Origin: Pararoseomonas baculiformis | Lineage (GTDB): Bacteria; Pseudomonadota; Alphaproteobacteria; Acetobacterales; Acetobacteraceae | Length of the DNA: 64,000 nt | Direction of reading: 5' to 3' | Assembly (NCBI RefSeq): GCF_017813395.1 | Contig: NZ_JAGIZB010000003.1 | Location: 1-64,000 of the forward strand | Program-made: the position numbers and the translations under genes | The notes under the pieces: generated by a model | What the model saw: only the letters and a program-made list of their open reading frames with translations | Databases searched by the model: none | What the model was told of the DNA's origin: nothing | In this document: positions 8,362-19,234 of the stretch, one piece after another | How positions within the stretch are numbered: the first letter of the stretch is position 1 | Layout: each line of letters starts with the position of its first letter

Positions 8362-9303
8362 ATGTTCGCCTACGCCATACGCCGGATCATCGCCACCATC
8401 CCCGTGATGGCGGTCGTGGCCCTCTTCGTCTTCAGCCTGCTCTACATCTCGCCGGGTGACCCGGCGGCGGTGATCGCGGGCGACCAGGCCACGCCCCAGG
8501 ATGTCGAGCGCATCCGGGCGAGCCTGGGCCTCGACCGGCCCTACCTCGTGCGCTTCGGCGAATGGGTCTGGCACATCGTGCGGGGAGACCTCGGGGTCTC
8601 GATCTTCACGAACCTGCCGGTCAGCACCATGATCCAGCAGCGGATCGAGCCGACCCTGTCGCTCATGGTGATCACCCTCATCCTGGCGGTCAGCATTGCC
8701 GTGCCGATGGGGGTCATCGCCGCCTGGAAGCAGGGCACCTGGATCGACCGGGCCGTGATGGGCTTCGCCGTGCTCGGCTTTTCGGTGCCGGTCTTTGTGG
8801 TCGGCTACCTGCTGGCCTATGTCTTCGCGCTCGAGCTCGACTGGCTGCCGGTGCAGGGCTACACGCCCTTCTCCCGTGGGATCTGGCCCTGGTTCCAGAA
8901 CCTGATCCTGCCGGCGGTGGCCCTGGGCGGCGTCTATATCGCGCTGATCGCACGCATCACCCGTGCGACCATGCTCGAGGTGCTGCAGCAGGACTACATC
9001 CGGACCGCCAGGGCCAAGGGCGTCGCCCAGCCGGGTATCCTGTTCCTGCACGCGCTGAAGAATGCCGCCGTGCCCATCGTCACCGTCATCGGCATCGGCG
9101 TCGCGCTGCTGATCGGCGGTGCGGTGGTGACGGAAAGCGTCTTCGCCATTCCGGGGCTTGGCCGGCTGACGGTGGATGCCATCCTCCGCCGAGACTACCC
9201 AGTGATCCAGGGCGTGATCCTGCTGTTCTCCTTTACCTATGTTCTGGTGAACCTGGTGATCGACCTCCTCTACACCCTGTTCGATCCGAGGATCCGGTAT
9301 TGA
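8362..9303 (+). CDS. dppB: Dipeptide ABC transporter permease (DppB type)
   Basis: A 313-residue inner-membrane permease with six predicted helices. It begins MFAYAIRRIIATIPVM, the usual DppB/OppB start, followed by the periplasmic SPGDPAAVIAG segment. The EAA loop that contacts the ATPases is recognisable as YIRTARAKGVAQP around residue 211. It ends [16 protein letters not shown], the standard DppB terminus. It pairs with the DppC-type permease, whose start overlaps its stop, and takes peptides or related solutes from the four preceding binding proteins. Confidence 0.92.
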   Translation: MFAYAIRRIIATIPVMAVVALFVFSLLYISPGDPAAVIAGDQATPQDVERIRASLGLDRPYLVRFGEWVWHIVRGDLGVSIFTNLPVSTMIQQRIEPTLSLMVITLILAVSIAVPMGVIAAWKQGTWIDRAVMGFAVLGFSVPVFVVGYLLAYVFALELDWLPVQGYTPFSRGIWPWFQNLILPAVALGGVYIALIARITRATMLEVLQQDYIRTARAKGVAQPGILFLHALKNAAVPIVTVIGIGVALLIGGAVVTESVFAIPGLGRLTVDAILRRDYPVIQGVILLFSFTYVLVNLVIDLLYTLFDPRIRY

Positions 9304-10226
9304 GCACCACCACCATCGCACCGGGCGCCCTTCGGGCTGAGGACGTCGCGGCTGCCGCGCCGCTGCCCGACGTGTTCCCCCCCGTGAAGGCCAGGCGCGG
9401 CTTCATCGGCTATATCCGCCGTAATCCGATCATGGCCTTCGGCGGCCTGCTGATGATCCTCATCCTGCTCATGGCGATCTTCGCCCCGTTCCTGTGGACG
9501 GTTGACCCGACGGCACTCGCCCCGGCCCGCCGCACGCGCGAGCCTTCGGCCATGTACTGGTTCGGCACGGACATGCTGGGCCGGGATGTGTATTCGCGCG
9601 TGCTCTATGGCGCTCGCGTCTCGCTGATCGTCGGCTTCTCGGTCGCCTTCTGCGCATCAGTGATCGGGCTGACCATCGGCCTGATCTCCGGCTTCGTGCG
9701 CTGGGCCGACGCGATCATCATGCGGATCATGGATGGGCTGATGTCCATCCCCTCCATCCTTCTCGCCATCGCCCTCATGGCGCTGACGCGGGGCAGCGTG
9801 GGGAACGTGATCCTGGCCATCACCATCGCCGAGGTTCCGCGCGTCTCCCGCCTCGTGCGCGGCGTCGTGCTGTCCCTGCGCGAGCAGCCCTATGTCGATG
9901 CGGCGGTCGCCTCCGGTACCACCACGCCCCGGATCATCATCCGCCACATCCTGCCCAACACGCTCGCGCCGCTCACGGTGCAGGCGACCTATATCTGCGC
10001 CAGCGCCATGATAGCGGAAAGCATTCTCTCCTTCATCGGCGCGGGCACGCCGCCCATCATCCCGTCCTGGGGCAACATCATGGCGGAGGGCAGGGCCCTC
10101 TGGCAGGTGAAGCCCTACATCGTCTTCTTCCCGGCCATCTTCCTCTCGCTCACCGTTCTCGCGGTGAACCTGCTGGGCGATGGGCTGCGGGATTGGCTCG
10201 ACCCCCGTATGGCGAAGAAGGTCTGA
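9300..10226 (+). CDS. dppC: Dipeptide ABC transporter permease (DppC type)
   Basis: A 308-residue second permease. The proposed start is TTG at 9300, overlapping the dppB stop (TTGA) with GAGGA upstream; no ATG or GTG lies nearby in frame. Landmarks are [12 protein letters not shown] before helix 1, [20 protein letters not shown] (the highly conserved DppC block), an EAA loop with YVDAAVASG, and [13 protein letters not shown] at the end. It forms the heteromeric membrane channel with DppB. The extended, poorly conserved first 30 residues are cytoplasmic. Confidence 0.9.
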   Translation: MSTTTIAPGALRAEDVAAAAPLPDVFPPVKARRGFIGYIRRNPIMAFGGLLMILILLMAIFAPFLWTVDPTALAPARRTREPSAMYWFGTDMLGRDVYSRVLYGARVSLIVGFSVAFCASVIGLTIGLISGFVRWADAIIMRIMDGLMSIPSILLAIALMALTRGSVGNVILAITIAEVPRVSRLVRGVVLSLREQPYVDAAVASGTTTPRIIIRHILPNTLAPLTVQATYICASAMIAESILSFIGAGTPPIIPSWGNIMAEGRALWQVKPYIVFFPAIFLSLTVLAVNLLGDGLRDWLDPRMAKKV

Positions 10227-10228
10227 TC

Positions 10229-11223
<995 letters not shown>

Positions 11224-11227
<4 letters not shown>

Positions 11228-12288
11228 GTGCCAAGCTTACCAACACCTCCGTCTCTCACGCATCCGCGCCCGGCCAGCCGATCCTGCAGGTCGATGACCT
11301 GAAGAAGCATTTTCCCCTCCGTGGCGGGCTGTTCGGCGGCGTCACGGGGCAGGTCTATGCGGTCGATGGCGTGTCCTTCGAGATCGCGAAGGGCGAGACG
11401 CTCTCCCTCGTGGGTGAGTCGGGTTGCGGGAAATCCACCGTCGGCAAGGCGGTGCTGCGCCTGTTCGACATCACCGCGGGCCAGGTGGTGCTCGACGGGA
11501 CGCGGATCGACACGCTGCCCGCATCCACGCTGCGCCCGATGCGGCGGCGGGTGCAGGTGGTGTTTCAGGACCCCTTCTCCAGCCTCAACCCGCGCATGCG
11601 GGTGAAGGACATCCTGGCCGAGCCGATTCGCAATTTCGGCATGGCGAAGGATTCGGCCGATCTCGACCGGCGGCTCGCTCATCTCATGGACACGGTCCGC
11701 CTGCCGCGCGACGCCATCAACCGCTGGCCCCATGAGTTTTCCGGCGGGCAGCGCCAGCGCATCGGGATCGCCCGGGCGCTCGCGGCGGAGCCGGACCTCA
11801 TCATCTGCGACGAGGCGGTCTCCGCCCTGGACGTGTCCGTGAAGGCGCAGATCGTGAACCTCCTGCAGGATCTGCAGAAGGAACTGGGCCTCGCGCTGCT
11901 CTTCATCAGCCACGACCTGGCGATTGTGGAGCACATGACCCATCGCGTCGCGGTGATGTATCTCGGCAAGATCGTGGAAGTGGCGCCCCGCCGCAGCCTC
12001 TTCGCCGCGCCGAAGCATCCCTACACCCAGGCGCTGCTCTCCGCCGTGCCGGTGCCCCAGCCCGGGGCGGCGCGCCAGCGCATCATCCTGAAGGGCGATG
12101 TGCCGAGCCCGATCAACCCGCCCAGCGGCTGCCGCTTCCACACCCGCTGCCCCTATGTCTTCGACCGTTGCCGGGTGGAGGAGCCGTTGTTGAAGCCCAC
12201 TGAGCCCGGCCATACGGCGGCGTGCCATCTGCACGACCTCCCGGCCGCGCAGAACCCCCTCTCGGGAGAGGCATCGCCCCTCCATTAG
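11224..12288 (+). CDS. dppF: Dipeptide ABC transporter ATPase (DppF type)
   Basis: A 354-residue partner ATPase that starts with an ATGA overlap on dppD. It shows Walker [10 protein letters not shown]-loop [13 protein letters not shown], signature FSGGQRQR, Walker [13 protein letters not shown] and H-loop SHDLA, and a C-terminal cysteine set ([17 protein letters not shown]) as in DppF/OppF. It completes the 10.5-kb transporter operon. A hairpin overlaps its stop codon, suggesting transcription ends or is attenuated here before the oxidoreductase genes. Confidence 0.93.
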
Positions 12289-12296
12289 GGCGAGGC
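12271..12296 (+). terminator. Possible terminator or attenuator at the end of dppF
   Basis: GCATCGCCC (12271-12279) pairs with GGGCGAGGC (12288-12296), nine positions with one mismatch, around an eight-base loop containing most of the dppF stop codon. There is no T-run, so function as an intrinsic terminator is uncertain. Confidence 0.35.
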
Positions 12297-12359
12297 TCGC
12301 TTGACGCCCCGGAGCCTCCGCGCGAGGTTCCGTGGCATGATTTGCGCGGGGAGGTGACC

Positions 12360-12863
<504 letters not shown>

Positions 12864-12881
12864 ACCGGAGGCACGATCGCC

Positions 12882-13673
12882 ATGTATGATTTCGCCTTCC
12901 ACAAGCCCGCCAGCCTCTCCGAGGCGGTGGCCCTGCTGGCCGATCCGGATGCCCGCCCGATCTCCGGCGGGCAGACCATCCTGCCGGCGCTGAAGCATCG
13001 CCTGGACCGCCCCTCGGCCCTCGTGGACCTTTCCGGCATCGCCGAACTCCGCGAGATCCGGCGGGAAGGGGACAAGCTGGTCATCGGTGCCATGTCCCGC
13101 CACGCCGAGATCAGCGCGGATGCGACGGTGCGGGCCGCCATTCCTGCCCTGGCCCGCATGGCCGGCAGCCTCGGCGATACCCAGGTGCGCAACCGTGGCA
13201 CCATGGGCGGCTCCCTGGCCAATAACGACCCCGCGGCGGACTATCCCGCTGCCGCCATGGGCCTGGGTGCCACTTTCGTCACGAACCGCCGGCGCATCGG
13301 CGCGGATGACTATTTCCTCGGCATGTTCACCACCGCGCTGGAGCCGGGGGAGCTGCTGACCGCGATCGAGTTCCCGATCCCGGAGAAGGCAGGCTACGCG
13401 AAGATGCGGAACCCAGCTTCCCGCTACGTGATGACGGGCGTTTTCGTTGCGCGCGGGCCGGCGGGCGTGCGGGTGGCGGTGAATGGTGCCGGACCTGGCG
13501 TCTTCCGGCAGGCCGAGATGGAAGCGGCCCTGGCCGCCAATTGGTCGCCGGAGGCGGTGGCAGGGATCCGCCAGTCCCCCGACGAGCTGAATGGCGACAT
13601 TCATGGCAGCGCGGAATATCGGGCACATCTCGTCAACGTGATGGCGAAGCGCGCCATCCTGGATGCCGGCTGA
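12882..13673 (+). CDS. FAD-binding subunit of a molybdenum hydroxylase (CoxM type)
   Basis: A 263-residue medium subunit. It opens MYDFAFHKPASLSEA, and the FAD pyrophosphate loops are ISGGQTILPALK (about residues 27-38) and TMGGSLANNDPAADYP (about residues 107-122). The C-terminal domain is slightly short for the family but intact. It would carry electrons from the iron-sulfur subunit to an acceptor. It follows coxS by 18 bases and overlaps the following FAD oxidoreductase by 11 bases, so the three genes form one unit. Confidence 0.9.
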   Translation: MYDFAFHKPASLSEAVALLADPDARPISGGQTILPALKHRLDRPSALVDLSGIAELREIRREGDKLVIGAMSRHAEISADATVRAAIPALARMAGSLGDTQVRNRGTMGGSLANNDPAADYPAAAMGLGATFVTNRRRIGADDYFLGMFTTALEPGELLTAIEFPIPEKAGYAKMRNPASRYVMTGVFVARGPAGVRVAVNGAGPGVFRQAEMEAALAANWSPEAVAGIRQSPDELNGDIHGSAEYRAHLVNVMAKRAILDAG

Positions 13674-14970
13674 GACCGGGCCCCCGGCTGCGTTCGGAAG
13701 CGCGCCGCCGGGGGCGCACCTCGTCGTCATCGGCGCCGGAATCCTGGGCGCCACCACGGCCCTGGCCGCATTGGACCGGGGCTTTCGGGTCACGATCCTG
13801 GACCCCGGCCCGCCCGGCGGAGAGCAGGCTGCTTCCTACGGGAATGGCTGCTGGCTCTCGGTGATGTCGGTCATCCCGCCCGCCGTTCCCGGGCTCTGGA
13901 AGCAGGTTCCGGCTTTCCTGCGTGACCCGCTCGGGCCGTTGGCGATCCGCTGGTCCTATCTACCGCGCGTTCTTCCCTGGCTTTGGGCCTATCTCCGATC
14001 TGGTTGGACGGAGGCGCGGGTCCTCGAAACTGCGCGGGCCCTCCGGACTCTGCTGGCGGATGCACCGGCACTTCATAAGGCCCTGGCCGAACGCGCCGGG
14101 GTAGGCGATCTCATCCGGCGCGACGGGCTCGTGTATGTCTATCCCTCCCGCGCCGAGTTCGAGCGGGAAGCCATGGGTTTCCGCATCCGCCGCCAGGTCG
14201 GGCTGAACTGGACGGAGATCGGCCCGGAGGAGATGCGACAGATCCAGCCGGAGCTGGACCCCCGCTACGGCTTCGGCGCCCTTTTCGAGGAAGCCGGGCA
14301 TTGCACGGATCCCGGCGCCTATGTCGCCGCCCTGGTGGAGCAGGCGGTGTCGGAGGGCGCGATCCTGCGCCGCACGGCCGCGACGGGCTTCCGGATCGAG
14401 GCGGGGCGGCTGAAATCCGTCCGGACCGGTGAGGGCGAGATCGCAGCGGACCGGGCAGTGATCGCAGCAGGGGCGCGCTCAAAGCACCTCGCCGCGGCAG
14501 CGGGCTCCCGCGTGCCGCTTGAGACGGAGCGCGGCTACCACGCTGTCGTCCTCGATGCGGAAGTCGGTCCCCGTATTCCCATCATGCCGTCCGACGGGAA
14601 GATGGGCATCACGCCCACCCGCGCCGGGCTGCGCGCCTCGGGGCAGGTGGAGATCGCCGGGCTCGAAGCCGCGCCGAACTGGCGCCGCGCGGAAATCCTG
14701 CTGGACCACCTGCTCCGGGCCTTCCCGAAGCTGCCGCGCGATCTTCCGCCCGAGCGCATCGCGGTCTGGATGGGGCACCGCCCCTCCATGCCGGACGGGC
14801 TTCCCTGCCTTGGCGTTTCGGCCGCCACGCCGGATGTGGTTCTCGCCTTCGGGCACGGCCATGTCGGGCTGGTGGCCGCGCCGCGCAGCGCGCTCGCGGC
14901 TGCGGCCCTCGCAGCGGGTGTCAAGCCGGAAATCGATCTCGGGCCCTATGACCCCCGCCGATTCGGCTAG
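13663..14970 (+). CDS. DadA-like FAD-dependent amino acid oxidase/dehydrogenase
   Basis: A 435-residue DAO-family flavoprotein. The dinucleotide-binding motif is VVIGAGILGATTALAALDRG near residue 21, followed by ILDPGPPGGEQAASYGNG as in D-amino-acid dehydrogenases (DadA). It ends with MGHRPSMPDGLPCLG and FGHGHVGLV, the usual DadA C-terminal blocks. It probably oxidises a D-amino acid, or another secondary or primary amine, to a keto acid. It overlaps the FAD subunit gene of the molybdenum hydroxylase by 11 bases and lies downstream of a peptide importer, so a role in catabolism of imported amino compounds is plausible but inferred. Confidence 0.82.
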   Translation: MPAETGPPAAFGSAPPGAHLVVIGAGILGATTALAALDRGFRVTILDPGPPGGEQAASYGNGCWLSVMSVIPPAVPGLWKQVPAFLRDPLGPLAIRWSYLPRVLPWLWAYLRSGWTEARVLETARALRTLLADAPALHKALAERAGVGDLIRRDGLVYVYPSRAEFEREAMGFRIRRQVGLNWTEIGPEEMRQIQPELDPRYGFGALFEEAGHCTDPGAYVAALVEQAVSEGAILRRTAATGFRIEAGRLKSVRTGEGEIAADRAVIAAGARSKHLAAAAGSRVPLETERGYHAVVLDAEVGPRIPIMPSDGKMGITPTRAGLRASGQVEIAGLEAAPNWRRAEILLDHLLRAFPKLPRDLPPERIAVWMGHRPSMPDGLPCLGVSAATPDVVLAFGHGHVGLVAAPRSALAAAALAAGVKPEIDLGPYDPRRFG

Positions 14971-15050
14971 CATTCCTTGCCGGGGCATGCCAGCATGACG
15001 ATACCGGTCCTGCATCCCGTCGGGCCGATCTATGCGGATAGTGAGATACA

Positions 15051-15818
15051 GTGTTCCCCGAGAATGAATCGCAGGGTGGCACCGGGCCCGTCGAGGCTGA
15101 GGTGAAGTGGTACAACGGCCGCAAGGGTTTCGGCTTCGTGCTTGGGCCCGACGGACAGGACGTTTTTTTCCACGCTTCGGCGATGGCCGAAGCCGGCATT
15201 CAGTCGGCTGATACGGGTGACAAGCTCGTCTGCGAGATCGGCACGGACCGGCAGGGCCGTCGCCTTGTGACCCGGATCATGGAGCTGAAGCCGGGCCCTG
15301 GCGGTGGCGCCGGTGGTGGTGGTGGCGGTGGCTTCGGTGATCGTCCGCGCCGTGAGTTCGGCGGTGGTGGCGGCTTTGGCGACCGTCCGCCGCGCCGTGA
15401 CTTCGGTGGCCCGCCGGGCGGTGGTTTCGGTGATCGTCCGCGCCGTGAGTTCGGCGGTGGTGGTGGCTTCGGCGACCGTCCGCCGCGCCGTGACTTCGGC
15501 GGCCCGCCGGGTGGCGGCTTCGGCGGTGACCGTGGCGGCTTCGGCGCCCCGCGCCGCGAGTTCGGTGATCGCCCGCCGCGCCGTGACTTCGGCCGTGACG
15601 AGGGTGGCCCGACCTATGCCGTGAACGGCACCGTGAAGTGGTTCGACCAGGTTCGCGGCTTCGGTTTCGTGACGCCGGATGATGGTGGCCAGGACGTGTT
15701 CCTGCACTCCTCCGTTCTGCAGCGCGCCGGCGTGACCGATGTGCAGCAGGGCCAGAAGGTGGCGCTGGACGTGCGCGACGGCCAGCGTGGCCGCCAGGCC
15801 GTGCAGTACAAGGGCTGA
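15051..15818 (+). CDS. Cold-shock protein with two CSD domains and an RGG-like linker
   Basis: A 255-residue protein. Cold-shock domain 1 (about residues 14-80) has KGFGFV and DVFFH; domain 2 (about 191-254) has RGFGFV and DVFLH. These are the RNP1/RNP2 RNA-binding motifs. The intervening roughly 110 residues are almost entirely Gly, Arg, Phe, Asp and Pro in GFGDRPRREF/GFGDRPPRRDF repeats, resembling eukaryotic RGG boxes that bind RNA and can phase-separate. The start is GTG at 15051; a stop lies three codons upstream in frame, so no longer form exists. An intrinsic terminator follows. Doubled cold-shock proteins occur in alphaproteobacteria; the long repeat linker is the unusual part. Confidence 0.9.
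   Translation: MFPENESQGGTGPVEAEVKWYNGRKGFGFVLGPDGQDVFFHASAMAEAGIQSADTGDKLVCEIGTDRQGRRLVTRIMELKPGPGGGAGGGGGGGFGDRPRREFGGGGGFGDRPPRRDFGGPPGGGFGDRPRREFGGGGGFGDRPPRRDFGGPPGGGFGGDRGGFGAPRREFGDRPPRRDFGRDEGGPTYAVNGTVKWFDQVRGFGFVTPDDGGQDVFLHSSVLQRAGVTDVQQGQKVALDVRDGQRGRQAVQYKG
15330..15515 (+). repeat. Two tandem 93-bp coding repeats in the cold-shock gene linker
   Basis: Two near-identical 93-bp units (15330-15422 and 15423-15515) each encode a 31-residue block beginning GFGDRPRREF and ending DFGGPPGG. Partial copies flank them up to about 15600. The unit is an exact multiple of three, so copy-number changes would lengthen or shorten the linker without breaking the frame. Confidence 0.85.
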
Positions 15819-15844
15819 TTGGCCCATCCTGCCGGATGAACGGG

Positions 15845-15870
15845 AAGCCCTGGCCTTGCGCCGGGGCTTT
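15845..15870 (+). terminator. Intrinsic terminator after the cold-shock gene
   Basis: AAGCCCTGGC (15845-15854) pairs over ten positions (one T-G wobble) with GCCGGGGCTT (15860-15869), leaving a CTTGC loop. It is followed by TCTGATT, a modest T-rich tail. It lies 26 bases after the cold-shock stop and separates that gene from flagellin. Confidence 0.7.
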
Positions 15871-15977
15871 CTGATTCAGGGATGACATTTCCCGATCGAG
15901 GTTAGGTCTTCCTTCACGCATTGCGGCCAATCTCCCCCTGAGGGCGGGAGAGCCGCCAACGCGAAGGGAAGACCCCG

Positions 15978-16814
15978 ATGGCGATGAACTCGGTCAATAC
16001 GAACCTCGGCGCACAGGTGGCGCTGCAATCGCTGAACCGCACCAATGAAGCGCTCTCCATCACGCAGAAGCGCGTCTCCACCGGCTACCGCGTCGCGGAC
16101 GCCAAGGATGACGGCGCGGCCTTCGCCGTGGCGCAGGCGGTTCGGGCCGACATTGCCGGCCTGACCTCCGCGAATGAGCAGATGGGCAGCGTGCAGGGCA
16201 TTCTGGACACGACATTGTCCGGCCTGAACAAGGTTTCGGACACGATGACCGAGATCCGGGGCGTCTTGGTCAAGCTGGCGGACGGAACCCTCTCTTCCTC
16301 GCAGCGCACGCAGTACCAGTCCCAGTATGAGTCCCTGCGAACCCAGGTTCAGAACTACATCGCGGATGCGACCTATAACGGCCGCACGCTGCTCACCACC
16401 TCCACCGGCGCAGGCGGCGGCAATATCGCGACCACCCGCAACGAGCAGGCGACGCTCTACACCCTCTCGGCGGTCGAAGGCGCGACCAGTCTGGTGGTGG
16501 CTACGGCTCCGACCGATGCCGCGGCCGCCGCTTCGGCGCTGGCCTCAACGGGCGACTTCGTAACGAAGATGACGGCGGTGAACACCGCCCTGAACACCTT
16601 CGGCTCCAATTCCACCTATCTCGAAGCCCAGATGAGCTACAACAAGGAGAAGCTGGACGCGCTGGAGACCGGCCTGGGCTCGCTGATCGATGCGGACCTC
16701 GCGAAGGAGAGCGCCAAGCTCCAGGCGCTCCAGATCAAGCAGCAGCTCGGCACCCAGGCCCTTGGCATCGCCAACCAGTCGCCGCAGGGCCTGCTCAGCC
16801 TGTTCCGCGGGTAA
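15978..16814 (+). CDS. Flagellin
   Basis: A 278-residue flagellin. The N-terminal D0/D1 helices read SVNTNLGAQVALQSLNRT and then ITQKRVSTGYRVADAKDDGAA. The C-terminal D1/D0 region ends with LQIKQQLGTQALGIANQSPQ and LLSLFRG. Only a small variable centre (about residues 140-205, rich in Ala and Thr) separates them, as in short alphaproteobacterial flagellins such as Caulobacter FljK. It polymerises into the flagellar filament. GAAGGGAAG precedes the ATG; a second ATG two codons later is possible. No other flagellar gene is in the window. Confidence 0.93.
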   Translation: MAMNSVNTNLGAQVALQSLNRTNEALSITQKRVSTGYRVADAKDDGAAFAVAQAVRADIAGLTSANEQMGSVQGILDTTLSGLNKVSDTMTEIRGVLVKLADGTLSSSQRTQYQSQYESLRTQVQNYIADATYNGRTLLTTSTGAGGGNIATTRNEQATLYTLSAVEGATSLVVATAPTDAAAAASALASTGDFVTKMTAVNTALNTFGSNSTYLEAQMSYNKEKLDALETGLGSLIDADLAKESAKLQALQIKQQLGTQALGIANQSPQGLLSLFRG

Positions 16815-16901
16815 AGCGGCGCCGGAAGGCCCGCTGCAACGCCGTGTTGGACAGGGCTCCCGAACCACCTATCTTTCCCGCAAGCACGGGAGGGATGAGA
16901 C

Positions 16902-18101
16902 ATGTCCGGAGCCGGAATGGGCGGGGTAGCCGCCGGGGCCTGCATCGTGGGCTGGTCCCATTCGCCTTTCGGCCGGCTGGAGGACGCTCCGGATGCCGAA
17001 ACGCTGATCGGCCGGGTGGCCCGGGCGGCGATCGAGGATGCCGGGATCGACCCTCAGGAGGTCGATGCCATTTATGTCGGCCACTTCAATGGCGGCTTCC
17101 AGAAGCAGGATTTCCCGGCCTCGTTGGTGCTGCAGTCCCTGCCGGAGCTGCGCTTCAGGCCCGCGACGCGGGTAGAGAATGCCTGCGCCACCGGTTCCGC
17201 CGCCATCCACGGGGCAATGGATTTCCTGGCCGCAGGGCGCGGCCGCTTCACGCTGGTCATCGGTGTCGAGAAGATGACGGCCATCCCCGGTGCCCAGGTC
17301 GGCGATGTTCTGCTGGGCTGCGCCTATCGCCGGGAGGAGGGGGAGATCCCCGCTGGCTTTGCCGGTGTGTTCGCCCGCATCGCTGAATCCTATTTCCAGC
17401 GCCATGGGGACCAGTCCGATGCGCTGGCGGCGATCGCGGCGAAGAACCACCGCAACGGGGTGGATAATCCCTACGCCCAGATACGGAAGGATCTGGGCTA
17501 TGAATTCTGCCGCACCGAAAGCGAACGGAACCCGATCGTGGCCGGTCCACTCAAGCGCACCGACTGCAGCCTTGTTTCCGACGGTGCCGCGGCGCTGGTG
17601 CTGACGGACGCCGAGACGGCCGCCACGATGGGGAAGGCCATCCGCTTCCGCGCCGCAGCGCATGTGACGGATTTCATGCCCATCTCCGCGCGCGACATCA
17701 CCCGCTTCGAGGGCGCGCGCGAGGCTTGGCGACGCGCCTACGACGGCGCCGGGATCAGCGTCTCGGACCTCTCCTTCGCCGAGGTTCACGACTGCTTCAC
17801 CATCGCCGAGCTGATCGATTACGAGGCCATGGGACTGGTGCCCGAAGGGCAGGGGGCCCGCGCCGTGCTCGACGGCATGGTGCAGAAGGGCGGGCGGCTG
17901 CCGGTGAACCCCTCCGGGGGGCTGAAGTCCAAGGGGCACCCGATTGGTGCGACCGGCGTCTCGATGCATGTTCTCAGCGCCATGCAACTCGCCGGGGAGG
18001 CCGGCGCGATGCAGGTCCCGGGTGCCACGCTGGGTGGCGTGTTCAACATGGGTGGGGCAGCCGTCGCGAATTATGTCTCGATCCTGGAGCGGCTGCGCTG
18101 A
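16902..18101 (+). CDS. SCP2-type thiolase (acetyl-CoA acetyltransferase family)
   Basis: A 399-residue thiolase-fold enzyme. The nucleophilic cysteine is C95 in VENACATGSAAIH. The HDCF motif at 296-299 and GHPIGATG with H346 complete the active site in the SCP2/SCPx-type subgroup, which lacks the usual C-terminal Cys-Gly motif (here FNMGGAA). The probable reaction is thiolytic cleavage or condensation of an acyl-CoA; the chain specificity is unknown. A GGGAGGGATGAG ribosome-binding region precedes the ATG. Its stop overlaps the proposed CTG start of the deacetylase-family gene, so the two are co-translated. Confidence 0.88.
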   Translation: MSGAGMGGVAAGACIVGWSHSPFGRLEDAPDAETLIGRVARAAIEDAGIDPQEVDAIYVGHFNGGFQKQDFPASLVLQSLPELRFRPATRVENACATGSAAIHGAMDFLAAGRGRFTLVIGVEKMTAIPGAQVGDVLLGCAYRREEGEIPAGFAGVFARIAESYFQRHGDQSDALAAIAAKNHRNGVDNPYAQIRKDLGYEFCRTESERNPIVAGPLKRTDCSLVSDGAAALVLTDAETAATMGKAIRFRAAAHVTDFMPISARDITRFEGAREAWRRAYDGAGISVSDLSFAEVHDCFTIAELIDYEAMGLVPEGQGARAVLDGMVQKGGRLPVNPSGGLKSKGHPIGATGVSMHVLSAMQLAGEAGAMQVPGATLGGVFNMGGAAVANYVSILERLR

Positions 18102-19234
18102 GGCACCCGCTCCTTATCGGTTCGGAGATCTACCGGGGTTCCACCTATGGGCCGAAGCACCCGCTGGCCATCCCGCGGGTTCCGGCCATGCTGGACCTGG
18201 TGCGCGCACTCGGCTGGCTGGATCCGCAGCGCTATCTCGACAGCCCGCGCGCCACAACCGCGCAGCTGACGCGCTATCACACCCCTGACTATATCGCAGC
18301 GCTGCAAAGGGCGGAGGAGGAGCAGTCCGTCCCCGCGGAGGTGCGGGAGCGCCACCACATCGGGGCCCACGGGAACCCTGTCTACCGGGAGGTGTTCCGC
18401 CGCCCGGCCACGAGCGCGGGAGGCGCCATCCTGGCCGCCCGACTCACGCGCAGTGGCGGCATCGTCCATGTGCCCGGCGCCGGAACGCACCACGCCTTCC
18501 CCGATCGCGCGGCGGGCTTCTGTTACCTGAACGACCCTGTGATCGGGTTGCTGGAATGGCTCGATCTCGGCCTCGACAACATTCTCTACGTCGATATCGA
18601 CGCGCATCACGGGGACGGCGTGGAATACGCGTTTCGGGAGGACCCGCGCGTCTTCACGCTCTCGGTGCATGAGGCCGGGCGCTGGCCCTTCACGGGGCGG
18701 CTGGAGGACCGGGCGGGCGGGCATGCCCGGAACATCCCGGTCCCGCAGGGCTTCAATGACACGGAGATGGAGCATGTGCTGCATTCGGTTATCCTGCCCA
18801 TCCTCCGGCACCTTCGGCCCCAGGCCGTCATGCTCCAATGTGGCGCCGACGGGGTGGAGGAAGACCCGCTGGCGCGACTCTCCCTTTCCAACAACGCCCA
18901 TTGCGCCGTGGTCCGGGCCCTCATGGCGGAGGCGCCGCGTCTGATCGTGACGGGCGGCGGCGGCTACAATCCCTGGACGGTGGCGCGCTGCTGGGCCGCC
19001 GTCTGGGGCACGCTGGACGGGCGCGCAATGCCCGCCCGCCTGCCGCCCGCGGCGGAAGCGGTGCTCCGTGCGCTGGACTGGTCCCGCGCCGCCGGCCGCA
19101 ATCCGCCCGAACACTGGTTTACCACCCTGGTGGACGCCCCGCGTCCCGGTCCCCTCAGGCCGGAAGTCGTGGAGGCCTGCCAGGCGGTGCTGCAAGGCCT
19201 CCCGCCCGCTGTCAGGCCGGCACGAGCAGGCTGA
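18098..19234 (+). CDS. Histone deacetylase / acetoin utilization family hydrolase
   Basis: About 378 residues of the arginase/deacetylase fold (AcuC/HDAC superfamily). It has [18 protein letters not shown] and [16 protein letters not shown], giving catalytic H131/H132 and zinc ligands D168 and H170; the later GGGGYNPWT holds the transition-state tyrosine. It would remove acetyl or similar groups from lysine, polyamines or small metabolites. The conserved N-terminal [20 protein letters not shown] requires a start before residue 12, yet no ATG, GTG or TTG exists there in frame. The best candidate is CTG at 18098, overlapping the thiolase stop as CTGA with GGAG eight bases upstream. The 3' end overlaps ispDF convergently by 23 bases. 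Confidence 0.85.
   Translation: MRHPLLIGSEIYRGSTYGPKHPLAIPRVPAMLDLVRALGWLDPQRYLDSPRATTAQLTRYHTPDYIAALQRAEEEQSVPAEVRERHHIGAHGNPVYREVFRRPATSAGGAILAARLTRSGGIVHVPGAGTHHAFPDRAAGFCYLNDPVIGLLEWLDLGLDNILYVDIDAHHGDGVEYAFREDPRVFTLSVHEAGRWPFTGRLEDRAGGHARNIPVPQGFNDTEMEHVLHSVILPILRHLRPQAVMLQCGADGVEEDPLARLSLSNNAHCAVVRALMAEAPRLIVTGGGGYNPWTVARCWAAVWGTLDGRAMPARLPPAAEAVLRALDWSRAAGRNPPEHWFTTLVDAPRPGPLRPEVVEACQAVLQGLPPAVRPARAG

Noticed and set aside
6832-9321. An 829-residue minus-strand open frame antisense to binding protein 4 and dppB
   Set aside because: Composition is rich in His/Gly/Arg and repetitive, with no family motifs; the plus-strand genes are certain.
15030-15827. A 265-residue Thr/Ala-rich frame opposite the cold-shock gene
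   Set aside because: It is the mirror of the repeated linker DNA, and the cold-shock domains on the plus strand are definite.
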